A DNA stretch of 64,000 nt from Desulfomicrobium orale DSM 12838 (GTDB lineage: Bacteria; Desulfobacterota; Desulfovibrionia; Desulfovibrionales; Desulfomicrobiaceae): contig NZ_CP014230.1 of assembly GCF_001553625.1 (NCBI RefSeq), forward strand, positions 310,001 to 374,000, given 5' to 3'. Below, piece by piece: positions 8,732 through 17,919 of this stretch. The position numbers were made by a program, and so were the translations under genes. Within the stretch, counting starts at the first letter, position 1. Each line of letters opens with the position of its first letter. The notes under the pieces are model-generated. The model saw nothing but the letters and a program-made list of their open reading frames with translations, did no database searches and had not been told where the DNA came from.

Positions 8732-9502
8732 CTATCCGTCCATCTGATCGATACAGGCGTAGGCGCTGTGATTGTGAATGGATTCCATCGACTCCACTTC
8801 CACCCGGAACCCCCGGACTCTGGGATGCGCGGCCAGCCGGGAAGCCGCGTTTCTGACCACATCTTCCACGAATGCCGGAGCCGCAAAAGCCGCCTCGGTC
8901 ACGAATTTTTCATCCTCGCGCTTGAGCAGGGCATACACCGGCGAAGAACCCGACTCCCGGCCGATGTCGATGAGATCTTCCAGCCAGAGCATGCCGGAGC
9001 ATCCGGCCTCCATGCGGATCATGGCCCGCTGGCTGTGCGCACCCTCTCGGGAAATGGCCTTGGAGCAGGGGCATACGGTCATGACCGGCACTTCCACGCC
9101 CAGGGCCAGCTCCGCCTCCGCATCCCGCATGGTGCCCCGCAAAAAGCAGGCATAGTCCACAAGGGCAGGAATGCCCGTGGCCGGGGCCCGGTGTTCCAGA
9201 AAGTAGGAGAACTGAAAGCACAGGTGCGCACTGCGGGCCTGCAGGCGGTCCCGCAGGTCGTGCAGCAGCCGCGTGCAGCCGGGCATGTCCAGAGTGTCCA
9301 TGCCCCGCAGGGCCTCCAGAAAGCGGCTCATGTGCGTGCCTTTGAACCGGGCCGGAAGGTCCACGCTCAGATCCACGCGGGCCACGGTCCGCTGCTCCCC
9401 CCTGGCCCTGTCGCGCACGGTCAGGGGAATGCTCAGGCTTTTCACGCCCACGCGGTCGATGCGCAGGGGAACGTCGGCCGGGCCGCTCTGCACGTCGCGC
9501 AT
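8732..9502 (-). CDS. folE2: GTP cyclohydrolase FolE2
   Basis: 256 residues matching the type IB GTP cyclohydrolase (COG1469): opening [11 protein letters not shown], the metal-binding/catalytic Cys region [12 protein letters not shown] at about 147-158, SQRAMIRM and the C-terminal SIHNHSAYA. It converts GTP to dihydroneopterin triphosphate for folate or queuosine pathways and uses metals other than zinc more readily than FolE. Its start codon overlaps the stop of nikR by 1 nt, so translation is coupled. Confidence 0.93.
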   Translation of the reverse strand: MRDVQSGPADVPLRIDRVGVKSLSIPLTVRDRARGEQRTVARVDLSVDLPARFKGTHMSRFLEALRGMDTLDMPGCTRLLHDLRDRLQARSAHLCFQFSYFLEHRAPATGIPALVDYACFLRGTMRDAEAELALGVEVPVMTVCPCSKAISREGAHSQRAMIRMEAGCSGMLWLEDLIDIGRESGSSPVYALLKREDEKFVTEAAFAAPAFVEDVVRNAASRLAAHPRVRGFRVEVESMESIHNHSAYACIDQMDG

Positions 9503-9921
9503 CAGGAAAGATCCTGCCCGGTGGTGGCCAGACTGATCTTGCCGTGCTTGACCCCCTTGGTGGACATGAGGCGCTCGGCCGTGGCTTTTATGGTCTCGCC
9601 CGGGCCGCGCAAAACCAGCACTTCCAGGCAGTTGTGGTGATCCAGATGGATATGCAGGGACGTGACGATGACATCCAGGGCGGCATGCTGGATTTCGGTT
9701 ATTTTCTGGGCCAGATCCGACTGGTGATGGTCATAGACCAGAGTCAGGGTGCCGACCATCTCCTTGCCGGGATTCTCCCATTCCTTCTGCACCAAAGTGT
9801 TGCGGATAAGGTCGCGGATGGCTTCGGACCGGGTCTGGTAGCAGCGCTCCTCGCACAGGGCGTCGAATTTCTCCAGCAGATCCGAATCCAGCGATACTCC
9901 GAAGCGTATTGTTTCCCCCAT
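9502..9921 (-). CDS. nikR: Nickel-responsive regulator NikR
   Basis: 139 residues: ribbon-helix-helix DNA-binding part ([15 protein letters not shown] ... [10 protein letters not shown]) and the C-terminal ACT-like nickel domain with the ligand run [14 protein letters not shown], which supplies the His-x-His and Cys ligands. With nickel bound, NikR represses nickel uptake genes. It precedes folE2 in the same transcript. No clear NikR palindrome was found next to it, so its operator is probably elsewhere. An AAGGAGG site precedes the start. Confidence 0.93.
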   Translation of the reverse strand: MGETIRFGVSLDSDLLEKFDALCEERCYQTRSEAIRDLIRNTLVQKEWENPGKEMVGTLTLVYDHHQSDLAQKITEIQHAALDVIVTSLHIHLDHHNCLEVLVLRGPGETIKATAERLMSTKGVKHGKISLATTGQDLS

Positions 9922-9988
9922 GCATTCCTCCTTGCGGCTCTTCGCCGGTTATTCGGGACAACGCCGCAAACCCTGCCCGGCTCCAGAG

Positions 9989-10732
9989 TCAGGCTGAAGG
10001 CCGAAGGCGGGGCCGGGACAGCTCCCAGAGGGTGACGGCCACGGTGGTCTGATCCGAGGGCACCCGTTCGTGCCCCCGGTCCGCCACTTTCCAGCCCCTG
10101 CGGGCGAACCTGCTCCAGACATCGCGGGAAACGGTCCGCTCCGGATCCGCGAACCAGGCCCGGCCATCGGGTTTCAGGCAGCGCAGCAGCAGTTTCTCCA
10201 GCGGCTCGAAAAAACGCTGCTCGTAGAAGACATCTCCGCCCCAGATATGATCGAAGACTCCGGCGGCAAGGGCCGGACGGTTCCAGTCGGCGCAGAGCCA
10301 CAGCGGCGAAGACACCGCGTTTTCCCGCGCATTCAGAGCCGCGAAACAAAGCGCCTCGTGCTGGTGGTCCATGCCCACCACGCGCGCACCGAGCACGGAC
10401 GCTACCAGAACGGACAGCCCCAGGCCGCAGCCCAGATCCAGACAGACCCGGCCGGACAGATCCCGCCCGGCCAGCCAGCCGCACAGGGCCACGGTCGCGG
10501 GCCACAGTTCCACCCAGTAGGGGATATTGTCTTCGGTCCCAGGGTCGCTGTCATCCATTTGCTGCCAGAGGGACTCCAGATCCGCCGGACGCGCCAGGCT
10601 CCAGTTCCGCCCGGCGGCCTGAACCCGCAGCCGCTGGAAACTTTTTCCCGGCGCGTTATTTTCCACGGAGAACCGCCCCAGGCATGTCCGGGAAAGACCT
10701 TCTCCGGCCGGACAGGGCGCAGCATCTTCCAA
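9989..10732 (-). CDS. Class I SAM-dependent methyltransferase
   Basis: 247 residues with a SAM-binding motif I CLDLGCGLGLSVL (about 95-107), an acidic motif II end VVGMDHQ and IWGGDVFYE as the probable motif IV. Upstream EDNIPYWVELWPATVAL resembles the protein-lysine/NNMT-like methyltransferase group (METTL21/ETFB-KMT type). The substrate is not predictable. The start is uncertain: the longest frame begins with TTG at 10732 without a clear ribosome-binding site. It lies 19 bp downstream of the ABC ATPase gene and may be the last gene of that operon. Confidence 0.75.
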   Translation of the reverse strand: MEDAAPCPAGEGLSRTCLGRFSVENNAPGKSFQRLRVQAAGRNWSLARPADLESLWQQMDDSDPGTEDNIPYWVELWPATVALCGWLAGRDLSGRVCLDLGCGLGLSVLVASVLGARVVGMDHQHEALCFAALNARENAVSSPLWLCADWNRPALAAGVFDHIWGGDVFYEQRFFEPLEKLLLRCLKPDGRAWFADPERTVSRDVWSRFARRGWKVADRGHERVPSDQTTVAVTLWELSRPRLRPSA

Positions 10733-10751
10733 AATAATGGAACATCCGTTC

Positions 10752-12242
10752 CTACGCCTTCGCGCCCGCCATCATCAGGCCGATATTACCGGTTTTGACC
10801 CTGTCCTCCGCCGGGAAGACATCCACAACACGGCCCTCGAACATGACTGCGATACGGTCGGCCAGGGTCAGGGCCTCGGACAGGTCGCCGGTGATGAGCA
10901 GAATGCCCGCTTCCTCCCGGGCGGCCAGCAGAGTCTTCCAGACTTCCTCGATGGCCGACACGTCCAGTCCCTGAGTGGGCTGTTCCGCCACAATGAGCCG
11001 GGGCCGACGGTGGAACTCCCGGGCCAGCACCATTTTCTGAAGATTCCCGCCCGAAAGCTGCCAGGCCCGGCAGGACTCGTCGGGGGGAGAAACATGAAAC
11101 TGCGTGATCAGGCTTCTGGCGGCGGTGCGGGCCTCCGCGCGCTTCAGCCACACGGAAGAGGCATAGCCCTGGCGGGTGGTGAGCAGGAAATTGTCCACCA
11201 AGTCCATGTTCCGGCACACGGCCAGCCCCATGCGATCCTCGGGGATGTAGCTCAGCCCTCCCTGCCAAGGCGGATCGGCGAAAAACGCGGACCAGGACCT
11301 GCCCAGCACGACGGCCTCGCCCGCGTCCGGACGGCGCAGCCCGCAGACGGTTTCGGCCAGATCGCGCTGACCGTTGCCCGCCACGCCGACCACAGCCAGG
11401 ATTTCCCCCTGGCGCAGGGACAAAGACACGCCGCGCAGCATCCCGGCATGCACATCCTCCAGACGCAGCACGTTCTGGCGCGGCTCTCGGGGCTTGCGGC
11501 GTACATCGAGGAGCACTTCCCGGCCCACCATGCGCCGGGCCAGATCGGCCTGGGAACGGACATCGGCGGCCGCGACTTCGTCCACCACCTGTCCCTTGCG
11601 CAGAATGGCCACCTCGTCGGCCAGAGCCATGACCTCGTGCAGTTTGTGGGAAATATAGACGATGGCCTTGCCCTGGGCGACCATGTTCCGCAGGGCCTGG
11701 AAAAGCTGTTCGCCCTCCTGGGGCGTGAGCACGGCCGTGGGTTCGTCGAAAATGAGCACCCGGCTGCGGCGTTCCAGCAGACGCAGGATTTCCACCCGTT
11801 GCCGCTCGCCCATGGACAGATCGGCCACGCGCGCGGCGGGGTCCACCTCCAGACCGTACGACTCCGCCAGCTCGCGTACACGCTTCTCCAAATCCGCCGG
11901 GGAGATGAAAAACCCGGGCTCCTGGCCCAGAAAAACGTTTTCGGCCACGGTCATGGCCTCCACCAGCATGAAGTGCTGATAGACCATGCCGATGCCCGCC
12001 CGGATGGCGTCGCGGGTGGAGCGGAACACGCGGGGCTCGCCATCCACCAGGATTTCTCCCGCGTCAGGGCGGTAATGCCCGGCCAGAATGGACATAAGGG
12101 TGCTCTTGCCCGCGCCGTTCTCGCCGAGCAGGGCCTTGATCCGCCCCGGATGGATATCCAGGCTGATCTCCCCGTTGGCCCGCACCGACCCGAAAACCTT
12201 GGTGATGCCCCGCAGGGCCACCGCCGCCGGAGCCACGGTCAC
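10752..12242 (-). CDS. BMP-type ABC transporter, duplicated ATP-binding protein
   Basis: 496 residues with two ABC domains. The first has P-loop GENGAGKSTL and Walker B VLIFDEPTAVL; the second has a degenerate P-loop (VVGVAGNGQRDLAE), a signature LSGGNLQKMVLAREF and LIVAEQPTQGLD. This is the ribose/nucleoside-type (RbsA, YufO/NupO) layout. I place the start at GTG 12242, just past the gpt stop and preceded by AGGGA, rather than at the ATG at 12314, which would overlap gpt by 70 bp. It powers the permeases at 12740-14715. Confidence 0.88.
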   Translation of the reverse strand: MTVAPAAVALRGITKVFGSVRANGEISLDIHPGRIKALLGENGAGKSTLMSILAGHYRPDAGEILVDGEPRVFRSTRDAIRAGIGMVYQHFMLVEAMTVAENVFLGQEPGFFISPADLEKRVRELAESYGLEVDPAARVADLSMGERQRVEILRLLERRSRVLIFDEPTAVLTPQEGEQLFQALRNMVAQGKAIVYISHKLHEVMALADEVAILRKGQVVDEVAAADVRSQADLARRMVGREVLLDVRRKPREPRQNVLRLEDVHAGMLRGVSLSLRQGEILAVVGVAGNGQRDLAETVCGLRRPDAGEAVVLGRSWSAFFADPPWQGGLSYIPEDRMGLAVCRNMDLVDNFLLTTRQGYASSVWLKRAEARTAARSLITQFHVSPPDESCRAWQLSGGNLQKMVLAREFHRRPRLIVAEQPTQGLDVSAIEEVWKTLLAAREEAGILLITGDLSEALTLADRIAVMFEGRVVDVFPAEDRVKTGNIGLMMAGAKA

Positions 12243-12244
12243 GG

Positions 12245-12730
12245 CTATCCCTGCCGCCGCCCGGCCAGAGGCTGCACGAACTGCGATTCCGTATCCCAGG
12301 GGAAGAGAATCCACGTGTCCTGGCTGACCTCGGTCACATAGGTGTCCACCAGAGGCCGCCCGGCGGGCTTGGCGTAGATGGAGGCGAAATGCGCCTTGGG
12401 CAGAAGCTCCCGGATGAGTCTGGCCGTCCGCCCTGTGTCCACCAGATCGTCGATGATGAGCCAGCCCTCGCCGTCGCCGTTCACCCCCTTGAGGAGCTTC
12501 ACCTCGCCCTTCTGGTCCTGCCAGTCGTAGCTGGCCACGCAGACCGTATCCACCAGCCGGATATCCAGCTCCCTGGCGATGATGGCCGCAGGCACCAGCC
12601 CGCCACGGGTCACGGCGATGATGCCGTTGAAGAAGTCCTTGTCCAGAAGACGCCAGGACAGGGCCTTGGCGTCGCGATGCAGCTGGTCCCAGGAAATGGG
12701 ATAGGTGCGCTGGTATCTGTTTTCAGTCAT
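12245..12730 (-). CDS. gpt: Xanthine/guanine phosphoribosyltransferase
   Basis: 161 residues. The PRPP-binding loop is [17 protein letters not shown] (about 90-106), with [13 protein letters not shown] upstream as the pyrophosphate loop. This fits Gpt-type salvage enzymes that turn guanine or xanthine plus PRPP into the nucleotide. The gene is embedded inside the BMP-family ABC operon, 9 bp after a permease gene and 2 bp before the ATPase start, which suggests that the importer brings in purines that this enzyme traps. Confidence 0.9.
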   Translation of the reverse strand: MTENRYQRTYPISWDQLHRDAKALSWRLLDKDFFNGIIAVTRGGLVPAAIIARELDIRLVDTVCVASYDWQDQKGEVKLLKGVNGDGEGWLIIDDLVDTGRTARLIRELLPKAHFASIYAKPAGRPLVDTYVTEVSQDTWILFPWDTESQFVQPLAGRRQG

Positions 12731-12739
12731 GGCAGAGTC

Positions 12740-13660
12740 CTATTCGGAAGGTTCGACATTGATGCCCAGGGCGGCCGGTGCGGCGGTCCTCCGGCTGCGC
12801 CGGGAAGAAAAGGCCAGGGCCGCGACGGTCAGGACATAGGGCAGCATGAGCAGAATGGACGACGGCACCGCCGTCCCCATGGCCTGAAGACGCAGCTGAA
12901 AGGCCATGACGCCGCCGAAAAGATAGGCCCCGATGACGGCCCGCTGAGGCCGCCAGAAGGCGAAAATAACCAGGGCCACGGCGATCCAGCCCCGGCCCGA
13001 AGTCAGTCCGTTGGTCCACAGGTGCGTGTAGGCCAGGCTCAGATATGCGCCGCCAAAGCCCACCAGAACGCCGCCACCGAGCAGGGAGCCCCAGCGGTAC
13101 GCGGCCATGTTCAGACCGGCGGCGCGGCCCGCGGCCGGGCACTCCCCGCTTGCGGTCACGGCCAGACCCCAGCGGGTGTACCGGAAAAAGGCCCACATGA
13201 ACGGCGGCAGCAGAAACGAGACATAAACCAGGGTGTCCTGCTGAAAAAAAACAGGACCGAGAACGGGGATGTCGCCGAGCAGGGGCAGAGAGAACTTGTC
13301 GAAACCGGGGGCGGTGCGGCCGATGTAGGGCGTACCAAAAAACCCGGACAGGCCCGCGCCGAGGATGGTCAGAGCCAGGCCCGAGACGATCTGGTTGCCC
13401 AGAAACCAGATGCAGATCACGCCGTGCACGGCGGCCAGCAGGGCTCCGGCCAGGCCCCCGGCCGCGAAGGCCAGCGTCGGCGAGCCCGTATGCAGGGCCG
13501 TCAGAAAGGCGGCCAGAGCGCCCACCAGCATGATGCCCTCCACACCCAGATTCAGGATGCCGCCCTTTTCGGTCAGTATTTCACCCAGGGTGGCGTAAAG
13601 GATGGGCGTGCCCGACTGCACCGTAGCGGCCAGAAGGGACAGAAAAATTTCCGGTGTCAT
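12740..13660 (-). CDS. BMP-type ABC transporter permease (second subunit)
   Basis: 306 residues, strongly hydrophobic, with the permease motif GGILNLGVEGIMLVGALAA near residues 34-52 that defines the BPD_transp_2 nucleoside-importer family (YufQ/NupQ). About eight to nine membrane segments are visible. Its start ATG overlaps the upstream permease stop by 4 bp (ATGA), so the two subunits are translationally coupled. Confidence 0.9.
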   Translation of the reverse strand: MTPEIFLSLLAATVQSGTPILYATLGEILTEKGGILNLGVEGIMLVGALAAFLTALHTGSPTLAFAAGGLAGALLAAVHGVICIWFLGNQIVSGLALTILGAGLSGFFGTPYIGRTAPGFDKFSLPLLGDIPVLGPVFFQQDTLVYVSFLLPPFMWAFFRYTRWGLAVTASGECPAAGRAAGLNMAAYRWGSLLGGGVLVGFGGAYLSLAYTHLWTNGLTSGRGWIAVALVIFAFWRPQRAVIGAYLFGGVMAFQLRLQAMGTAVPSSILLMLPYVLTVAALAFSSRRSRRTAAPAALGINVEPSE

Positions 13661-14715
13661 GGCCGCCTCCGAAGCCGGTAGCGGGAGAAAAATCCTCCGG
13701 CCAGCACCGCGAGCAGCACGAGCCCTTCCATGATTCCGCCGAAGGCCGCCGGGACCTGCATATCCAGCTGCAGACTCTCCATGCCCACGCGCAGACCCGC
13801 CAGCAGAAAGGAGGCCACGGCGATGTAAAAGGGATTCAGATGCGCAAGCCAGGCCACCACGATGGCCGTGTATCCGTAGCCGGACATGATGGTCGGTTGC
13901 AGCCGCCCCAGAATGGCCGAGGACTCCAGAAATCCGGCCCAGCCCGCCAGAGCGCCGCTCACGGTCATGACCAGCATCACCAGAAAGGCGTACGGCATGC
14001 GGGCGTAGCGGGCGGCACGGGCGTTCTCCCCGCAGGCCCGCAGTTCGTAGCCCAGCCGGGTGTAGCGCAGGAACACACTCATACCCGCTCCGGCCAGCAG
14101 ACACAGCGCAAGCCCCCAGTTAAGTCGGGTGCCGGGAATGCGCCCGACCACGGCTCCGGCCGCGAACTCGCTGGTCATGGGAAAGCCGAAACTGCCCGGA
14201 TCCTTCCACGGGCCGTAAACCAGATATTCGAGCATCAGAATGCCCACATAGTTGAGCATGAGACTGACGATGATCTCATTGGCGCGCAGGGACAGACGCA
14301 GCACGGCCGGGACGGCCGCCCACAGGGCCCCCGCCAGAGAAGCGCAAAACAGCATGAACGGCAGCAGCAGATACCACGGCCAGCCCGGAAAAGTCAGGGC
14401 GGCCCAGGTCGCGCCCACAGCGCCCAGGGCGAACTGCCCTTCCGCGCCGATGTTCCAGATTTGCAGACGAAACGTCAGTCCCACGCCCACGGAACACAGA
14501 AAAATGGGCACGGCCTTGATCAGACAATCTTCCAGAGCATGCCGAGAGCCGAAGGCGCTTTCGGCCAGAAGCCACAGGCCATCCAGCGCGGGCTTACCCT
14601 GCATGGCCAGCAGCGCGCCGCTCGCGGTCAGGGCCAGGAACAGAGCCAGAAAAAAAACAAAGCAGGAGCCCCAACCCAGAGGCTCCTGCCGTTTGATGAC
14701 GCGAAACACGGGCAT
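13657..14715 (-). CDS. BMP-type ABC transporter permease (first subunit)
   Basis: 352 residues, an inner-membrane protein with the family motif FRLQIWNIGAEGQFALGAVGA (split here as FRLQIWNIGAEGQ and FALGAVGA) around residue 82. It corresponds to YufP/NupP. It lies 5 bp downstream of the substrate-binding protein gene and overlaps the next permease by 4 bp. It forms a heterodimeric channel with the 12740-13660 product. Confidence 0.9.
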   Translation of the reverse strand: MPVFRVIKRQEPLGWGSCFVFFLALFLALTASGALLAMQGKPALDGLWLLAESAFGSRHALEDCLIKAVPIFLCSVGVGLTFRLQIWNIGAEGQFALGAVGATWAALTFPGWPWYLLLPFMLFCASLAGALWAAVPAVLRLSLRANEIIVSLMLNYVGILMLEYLVYGPWKDPGSFGFPMTSEFAAGAVVGRIPGTRLNWGLALCLLAGAGMSVFLRYTRLGYELRACGENARAARYARMPYAFLVMLVMTVSGALAGWAGFLESSAILGRLQPTIMSGYGYTAIVVAWLAHLNPFYIAVASFLLAGLRVGMESLQLDMQVPAAFGGIMEGLVLLAVLAGGFFSRYRLRRRP

Positions 14716-14720
14716 GCGGC

Positions 14721-15779
14721 CTACTGCAGAGTGCCCACGACGCCTTTCACGAACCAGTTGAAGCCGAGCAGTTCTTCATCCGTCATGACCGCTCCGGCCG
14801 GAACCTTTTCCGCGCCGGTCTGGTCAGCGATGGGGCCGCTGAAGACCTTGTACGCGCCCGAAGCGATGTCCGCCTTTCTGGCGAGGACCGCGGCGCGCAC
14901 ATCTTCAGGCACCATGTCGCCGAAGGGGGCGATGTCCACAATGCCCTTGTCCAGGCCGTGCCAGTAGGAGCCGCTCTTCCACGAGCCGTCTTTGATCTGC
15001 TGCACCATTTCCGTATAGAACGGCGCCCAGTTCCAGACGGCGGCGGTCAGGTGGGACTTGGGCGCAAAGGCCTTCATGTCCGAATTGTAGCCCACGGAAT
15101 AGACGCCGCGTTCCTGGGCCGCTTCCTGCGGACCGGGAGAATCCTGATGCTGGGCGATGACGTCGCAGCCTACGTCCAGCAGGGATTTGGCCGCTTCTTT
15201 TTCCGTGGCCGGATCGTACCAGGTCTTGGTCCAGACCACGCGCACTTCCGCGTCCGGCCTGACGGACTGGGCGCCCAGGGTGAAGGCGTTGATGCCCCGG
15301 ATGACTTCGGGAATGGGGAAAGCGGCCACGTAGCCCAGCTTTCCGGATTTGGTCATGGACGCGGCCACCATGCCCGTCAGGTAGCGGGCCTGATAAATGC
15401 GGCCAAAATAATTGGCCATGTTCGGCCCGTTTTTGTAACCGGAACAGTGCAGGAATTTCACATCGGGAAAATCCTTGGCCACTTTCAGCATGGGGTCCAT
15501 GTACCCGTAGCTGGTGCCGAAAATGACGGAATAACCTTTGCGGGCCATATTCAGAATGACCCGTTCGGAATCCTGGCCCTCGGCCACGGATTCCACAAAG
15601 GACGTGCTCACCCCGTCCATGGCTTCCACGGCCAGACGGCCCTGATCGTGAGCATAGGAGTACCCGGCATCCCCCACCGGCGACACATAGACGAATCCGA
15701 CCTTCATATCCCCGGCGAAACAGGGAGCGCCCAGCATCAGAAGCACCGCAAGGGTCAAAAACGCAGACGTTCGCATCAT
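14721..15779 (-). CDS. BMP-family substrate-binding protein
   Basis: 352 residues. The N-terminal signal peptide is MMRTSAFLTLAVLLMLGA with cleavage after CFAG; the mature protein opens KVGFVYVSPVGDAGYSYAHD and contains IFGTSYGYMDP and AQHQDSPGPQEAAQ, typical of the PnrA/BmpA/Med family of nucleoside-binding proteins. I chose the ATG at 15779, which has GGAGGAAGG just upstream; the longer frame to 16367 is antisense to another gene. It is the first gene of the five-gene purine importer/salvage operon. Exact ligand is inferred from the embedded gpt. Confidence 0.9.
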   Translation of the reverse strand: MMRTSAFLTLAVLLMLGAPCFAGDMKVGFVYVSPVGDAGYSYAHDQGRLAVEAMDGVSTSFVESVAEGQDSERVILNMARKGYSVIFGTSYGYMDPMLKVAKDFPDVKFLHCSGYKNGPNMANYFGRIYQARYLTGMVAASMTKSGKLGYVAAFPIPEVIRGINAFTLGAQSVRPDAEVRVVWTKTWYDPATEKEAAKSLLDVGCDVIAQHQDSPGPQEAAQERGVYSVGYNSDMKAFAPKSHLTAAVWNWAPFYTEMVQQIKDGSWKSGSYWHGLDKGIVDIAPFGDMVPEDVRAAVLARKADIASGAYKVFSGPIADQTGAEKVPAGAVMTDEELLGFNWFVKGVVGTLQ

Positions 15780-15999
15780 CCTTCCTCCGTTACGGAATAG
15801 TTGCCGGACGCGGACAGAAACGGTCCGGAAAGGTTGCCGCAGCAAAGGAAGCAGCCTAATCCATCCTCCACTCGCTGGCAACAGCCGCAGGCGGGAGCGG
15901 ACGCGCCCCGGAGCGGAAAACGCGCGGCGCGTTGACATGACGGCAAAAAAACCGAACAAGCCGGGCATTCCGGCCCAGAAAACCCGCCATGGAGCGCCC

Positions 16000-16479
16000 A
16001 TGCCCAAAGACACCATGATCAGCTTCCGGACCACCGTCCGGTTGAGCGCGTCCCTGAAAAAAATGGCCGCGCAGAACGGCACCACCCTGTCCGGGTTCAT
16101 CGATGCCGTGCTGGACGAATACCTGAATTCGCCGGCGGCCCAGAAAATTCTGGACCAGGACAGGCGGAAATTCTCGCGCCAGAACGAAAACATCCCGGCC
16201 CTGGTGGAACGGGGCTCGGGCGCGCCTCTGGCGGCGAGAATCACCTCCTTGTCCCTGGGCGGCGTCAGTCTGGCTCTGTCCGGCGAGGCCGATCCCGGCG
16301 AGTTCAGTCCGGGGCGGCAGTTCGACGTGGTTTTCTCTCTGCCGAGGGGCAGACGCCCCGTGACCATCCACTGCCAGATATCCTGGGCGGCTCCGGCGTC
16401 TGACGTCCTTCAGATCGGGGCTGTTTTCCACGACGCCGACCCGGACAGCTATCAGACCCTGCTCGGCTATCTGTCCTGA
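16000..16479 (+). CDS. Ribbon-helix-helix / PilZ domain fusion
   Basis: 159 residues from ATG 16000, which has GGAG 5 nt upstream; an in-frame ATG at 15937 would add 21 residues but has no ribosome-binding site. Residues about 5-42 (MISFRTTVRLSASLKKMA, then TTLSGFIDAVLDEYL) look like a CopG-type RHH DNA-binding motif. From about residue 50 a PilZ domain follows: RKFSR supplies the RxxxR c-di-GMP motif and SLSLGG replaces the usual (D/N)xSxxG. It could be a c-di-GMP-responsive DNA-binding regulator. It is divergent from the purine operon and stands alone. Confidence 0.7.
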   Translation: MPKDTMISFRTTVRLSASLKKMAAQNGTTLSGFIDAVLDEYLNSPAAQKILDQDRRKFSRQNENIPALVERGSGAPLAARITSLSLGGVSLALSGEADPGEFSPGRQFDVVFSLPRGRRPVTIHCQISWAAPASDVLQIGAVFHDADPDSYQTLLGYLS

Positions 16480-16539
16480 GGAGCGCGGCCGCAAAAAACG
16501 GTACGCCCATTCAGTCCGGAAACACGGCCCGTCCGGCGG

Positions 16540-17070
16540 TCACTCCCGCATCCAGGCCCAGACCCGCCGCCTTTCGGCTTCCCAGTCCGGGCCGAAGCGC
16601 AGGCTCACGAAACGGGCAAAAACCGCGTCCACATAGCCCATGCATTTTTCCAGCAGGTAGATTTTTTCCAGAATCCGGGCGTCGGGCTCCTCGCCTTCCT
16701 CCAGACGCATGTCCACCTTGGGCGTTTTGAGCCCCTGGAGAGTGAAGCCGGCCGCATCGACGAGCACCTGCCAGCCAGCCTCATCCTTTTCGATGCGCAG
16801 CTTGGCCTTGTTCACCTTCTTGCCCGTGCGCAGCCCCATCCGGGCTTCGCGCAGCTCGGCCATGGGGCCGCTGCACACGGCCGTCTCGCGGGCTTCGCCC
16901 TCGCCGCCCTGCACGGACACCTTCTGCTCCACCAGCAGAGAAAACACCTCGCCGTCAGCCGTACGGAACAAACCGTTCTGCGTTTCGCTGGCAAACCACA
17001 GCCAGGTCAGAAATTCCTGACCCAAGGCCAGACTCACGGTTTCGGCGTGTTCAAGATCAAGCTCCATCAT
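16540..17070 (-). CDS. Conserved partner protein of the RdgC-like gene
   Basis: 176 residues starting MMELDLEHAETVSLALGQEF and LTWLWFASE. Its start ATG overlaps the stop of the RdgC-like gene (ATGA), so the two are translationally coupled. It is mostly beta/alpha without signal or membrane segments, with an ELREARMGLRTGKKVNKAKLR block in the middle (positions about 93-113). I do not recognise a named family. The coupling suggests a complex with, or a second half of, the RdgC-like protein. Confidence 0.65.
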   Translation of the reverse strand: MMELDLEHAETVSLALGQEFLTWLWFASETQNGLFRTADGEVFSLLVEQKVSVQGGEGEARETAVCSGPMAELREARMGLRTGKKVNKAKLRIEKDEAGWQVLVDAAGFTLQGLKTPKVDMRLEEGEEPDARILEKIYLLEKCMGYVDAVFARFVSLRFGPDWEAERRRVWAWMRE

Positions 17071-17696
17071 ACGTTCTCTCCGGCGAAAATGGTGGGTTCC
17101 AGGGCGTCCAGCGCGGCGCGGCCGTCTTCGCCCAGAGCGGCCAGAGCCTGAAAATAGGGCGTCATGGGTTCCAGATGCAGACCAAAGGTCTGGGTGAAAA
17201 GTTCCTCGAACAGTTCCGTCAGCCTGGACTGGGTGGAGGCGATCCAGACCTGTCCGCGGTCCGTGTCCCAGATCACGTCGAAGCAGGCCGGGATGGGCAG
17301 GGTCCGCGCCCGCAGCCGCAGCGCCACCTGCTCCCGGATTTCCGTTTTCTGCTCTTTGGTCAGAAACTTGCGGCCCTGTTCGCGCATGGCCTGCAACGCC
17401 TCGTTCAGGGCCACGGCCACATGCTTCTTCATCACCGCCGGAGGCACCCTTCTGGTGTCCAGACGGAGGGTGAAGGCCAGATACGGCCCCTTTTCCGGCG
17501 GACAGAGCGCGAATTCCGGATCGAGCATGTTGTCGAAGGACACCCAGCCGAAACTGCGCTCCTCGGCGCTGGCATCGATGTCCCGGAAGGCCCGCCTTTT
17601 CAGCCGGTCTTCTATTTCCGTCCACAGGGACGGGTCGATGTCCTTTTCCACAATGCGATAGCGGGTCAGGCCCACGCTTGCCGACATGAATCCCAA
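17067..17696 (-). CDS. RdgC-like recombination-associated protein
   Basis: 209 residues. The order SFGWVSFDN, a KGPYLAFTLRLDTRRVPP strand, a long Lys/Arg/Glu helix (RKFLTKEQKTEIREQV), then FDVIWDTDRGQVWIAS and FGLHLEPMTP matches the N-terminal two thirds of RdgC, which in Escherichia coli is about 300 residues and binds DNA as a ring. The C-terminal third is missing here; the coupled gene at 16540 may supply a different one. TTG at 17696 is the better start: GGAGG lies 6 nt upstream, while ATG 17687 is 15 nt from it. Confidence 0.7.
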   Translation of the reverse strand: MGFMSASVGLTRYRIVEKDIDPSLWTEIEDRLKRRAFRDIDASAEERSFGWVSFDNMLDPEFALCPPEKGPYLAFTLRLDTRRVPPAVMKKHVAVALNEALQAMREQGRKFLTKEQKTEIREQVALRLRARTLPIPACFDVIWDTDRGQVWIASTQSRLTELFEELFTQTFGLHLEPMTPYFQALAALGEDGRAALDALEPTIFAGENV

Positions 17697-17919
17697 AACA
17701 TCCTCCCTGGCGGCGGTACTGCCGCATCCGCATATTCTTGCCTGAAGCCGCCGCTTGCCGCAGCGGCCCGGCCGTTCGTCCGTTTCTTAGAATGTCATTT
17801 CCCGAACCGCTCTAAATTGCACTTTGACGCGCCGCCCACCCCGTTGTTAGCAATTTTCCGTCCCCGTCCGGCGATGCGCGAGGCGGCATCCCGCGAAAAT
17901 TCCGTACCCGGAGCCATCC

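Noticed and set aside
9922-9988. NikR operator upstream of nikR
   Set aside because: No nickel-box palindrome is visible in the 67-bp gap.
10737-12341. Long plus-strand frame (534 codons) opposite the BMP-type ATPase
   Set aside because: His/Gly/Gln-rich composition and no motif; shadow of a gene with two complete ABC domains.
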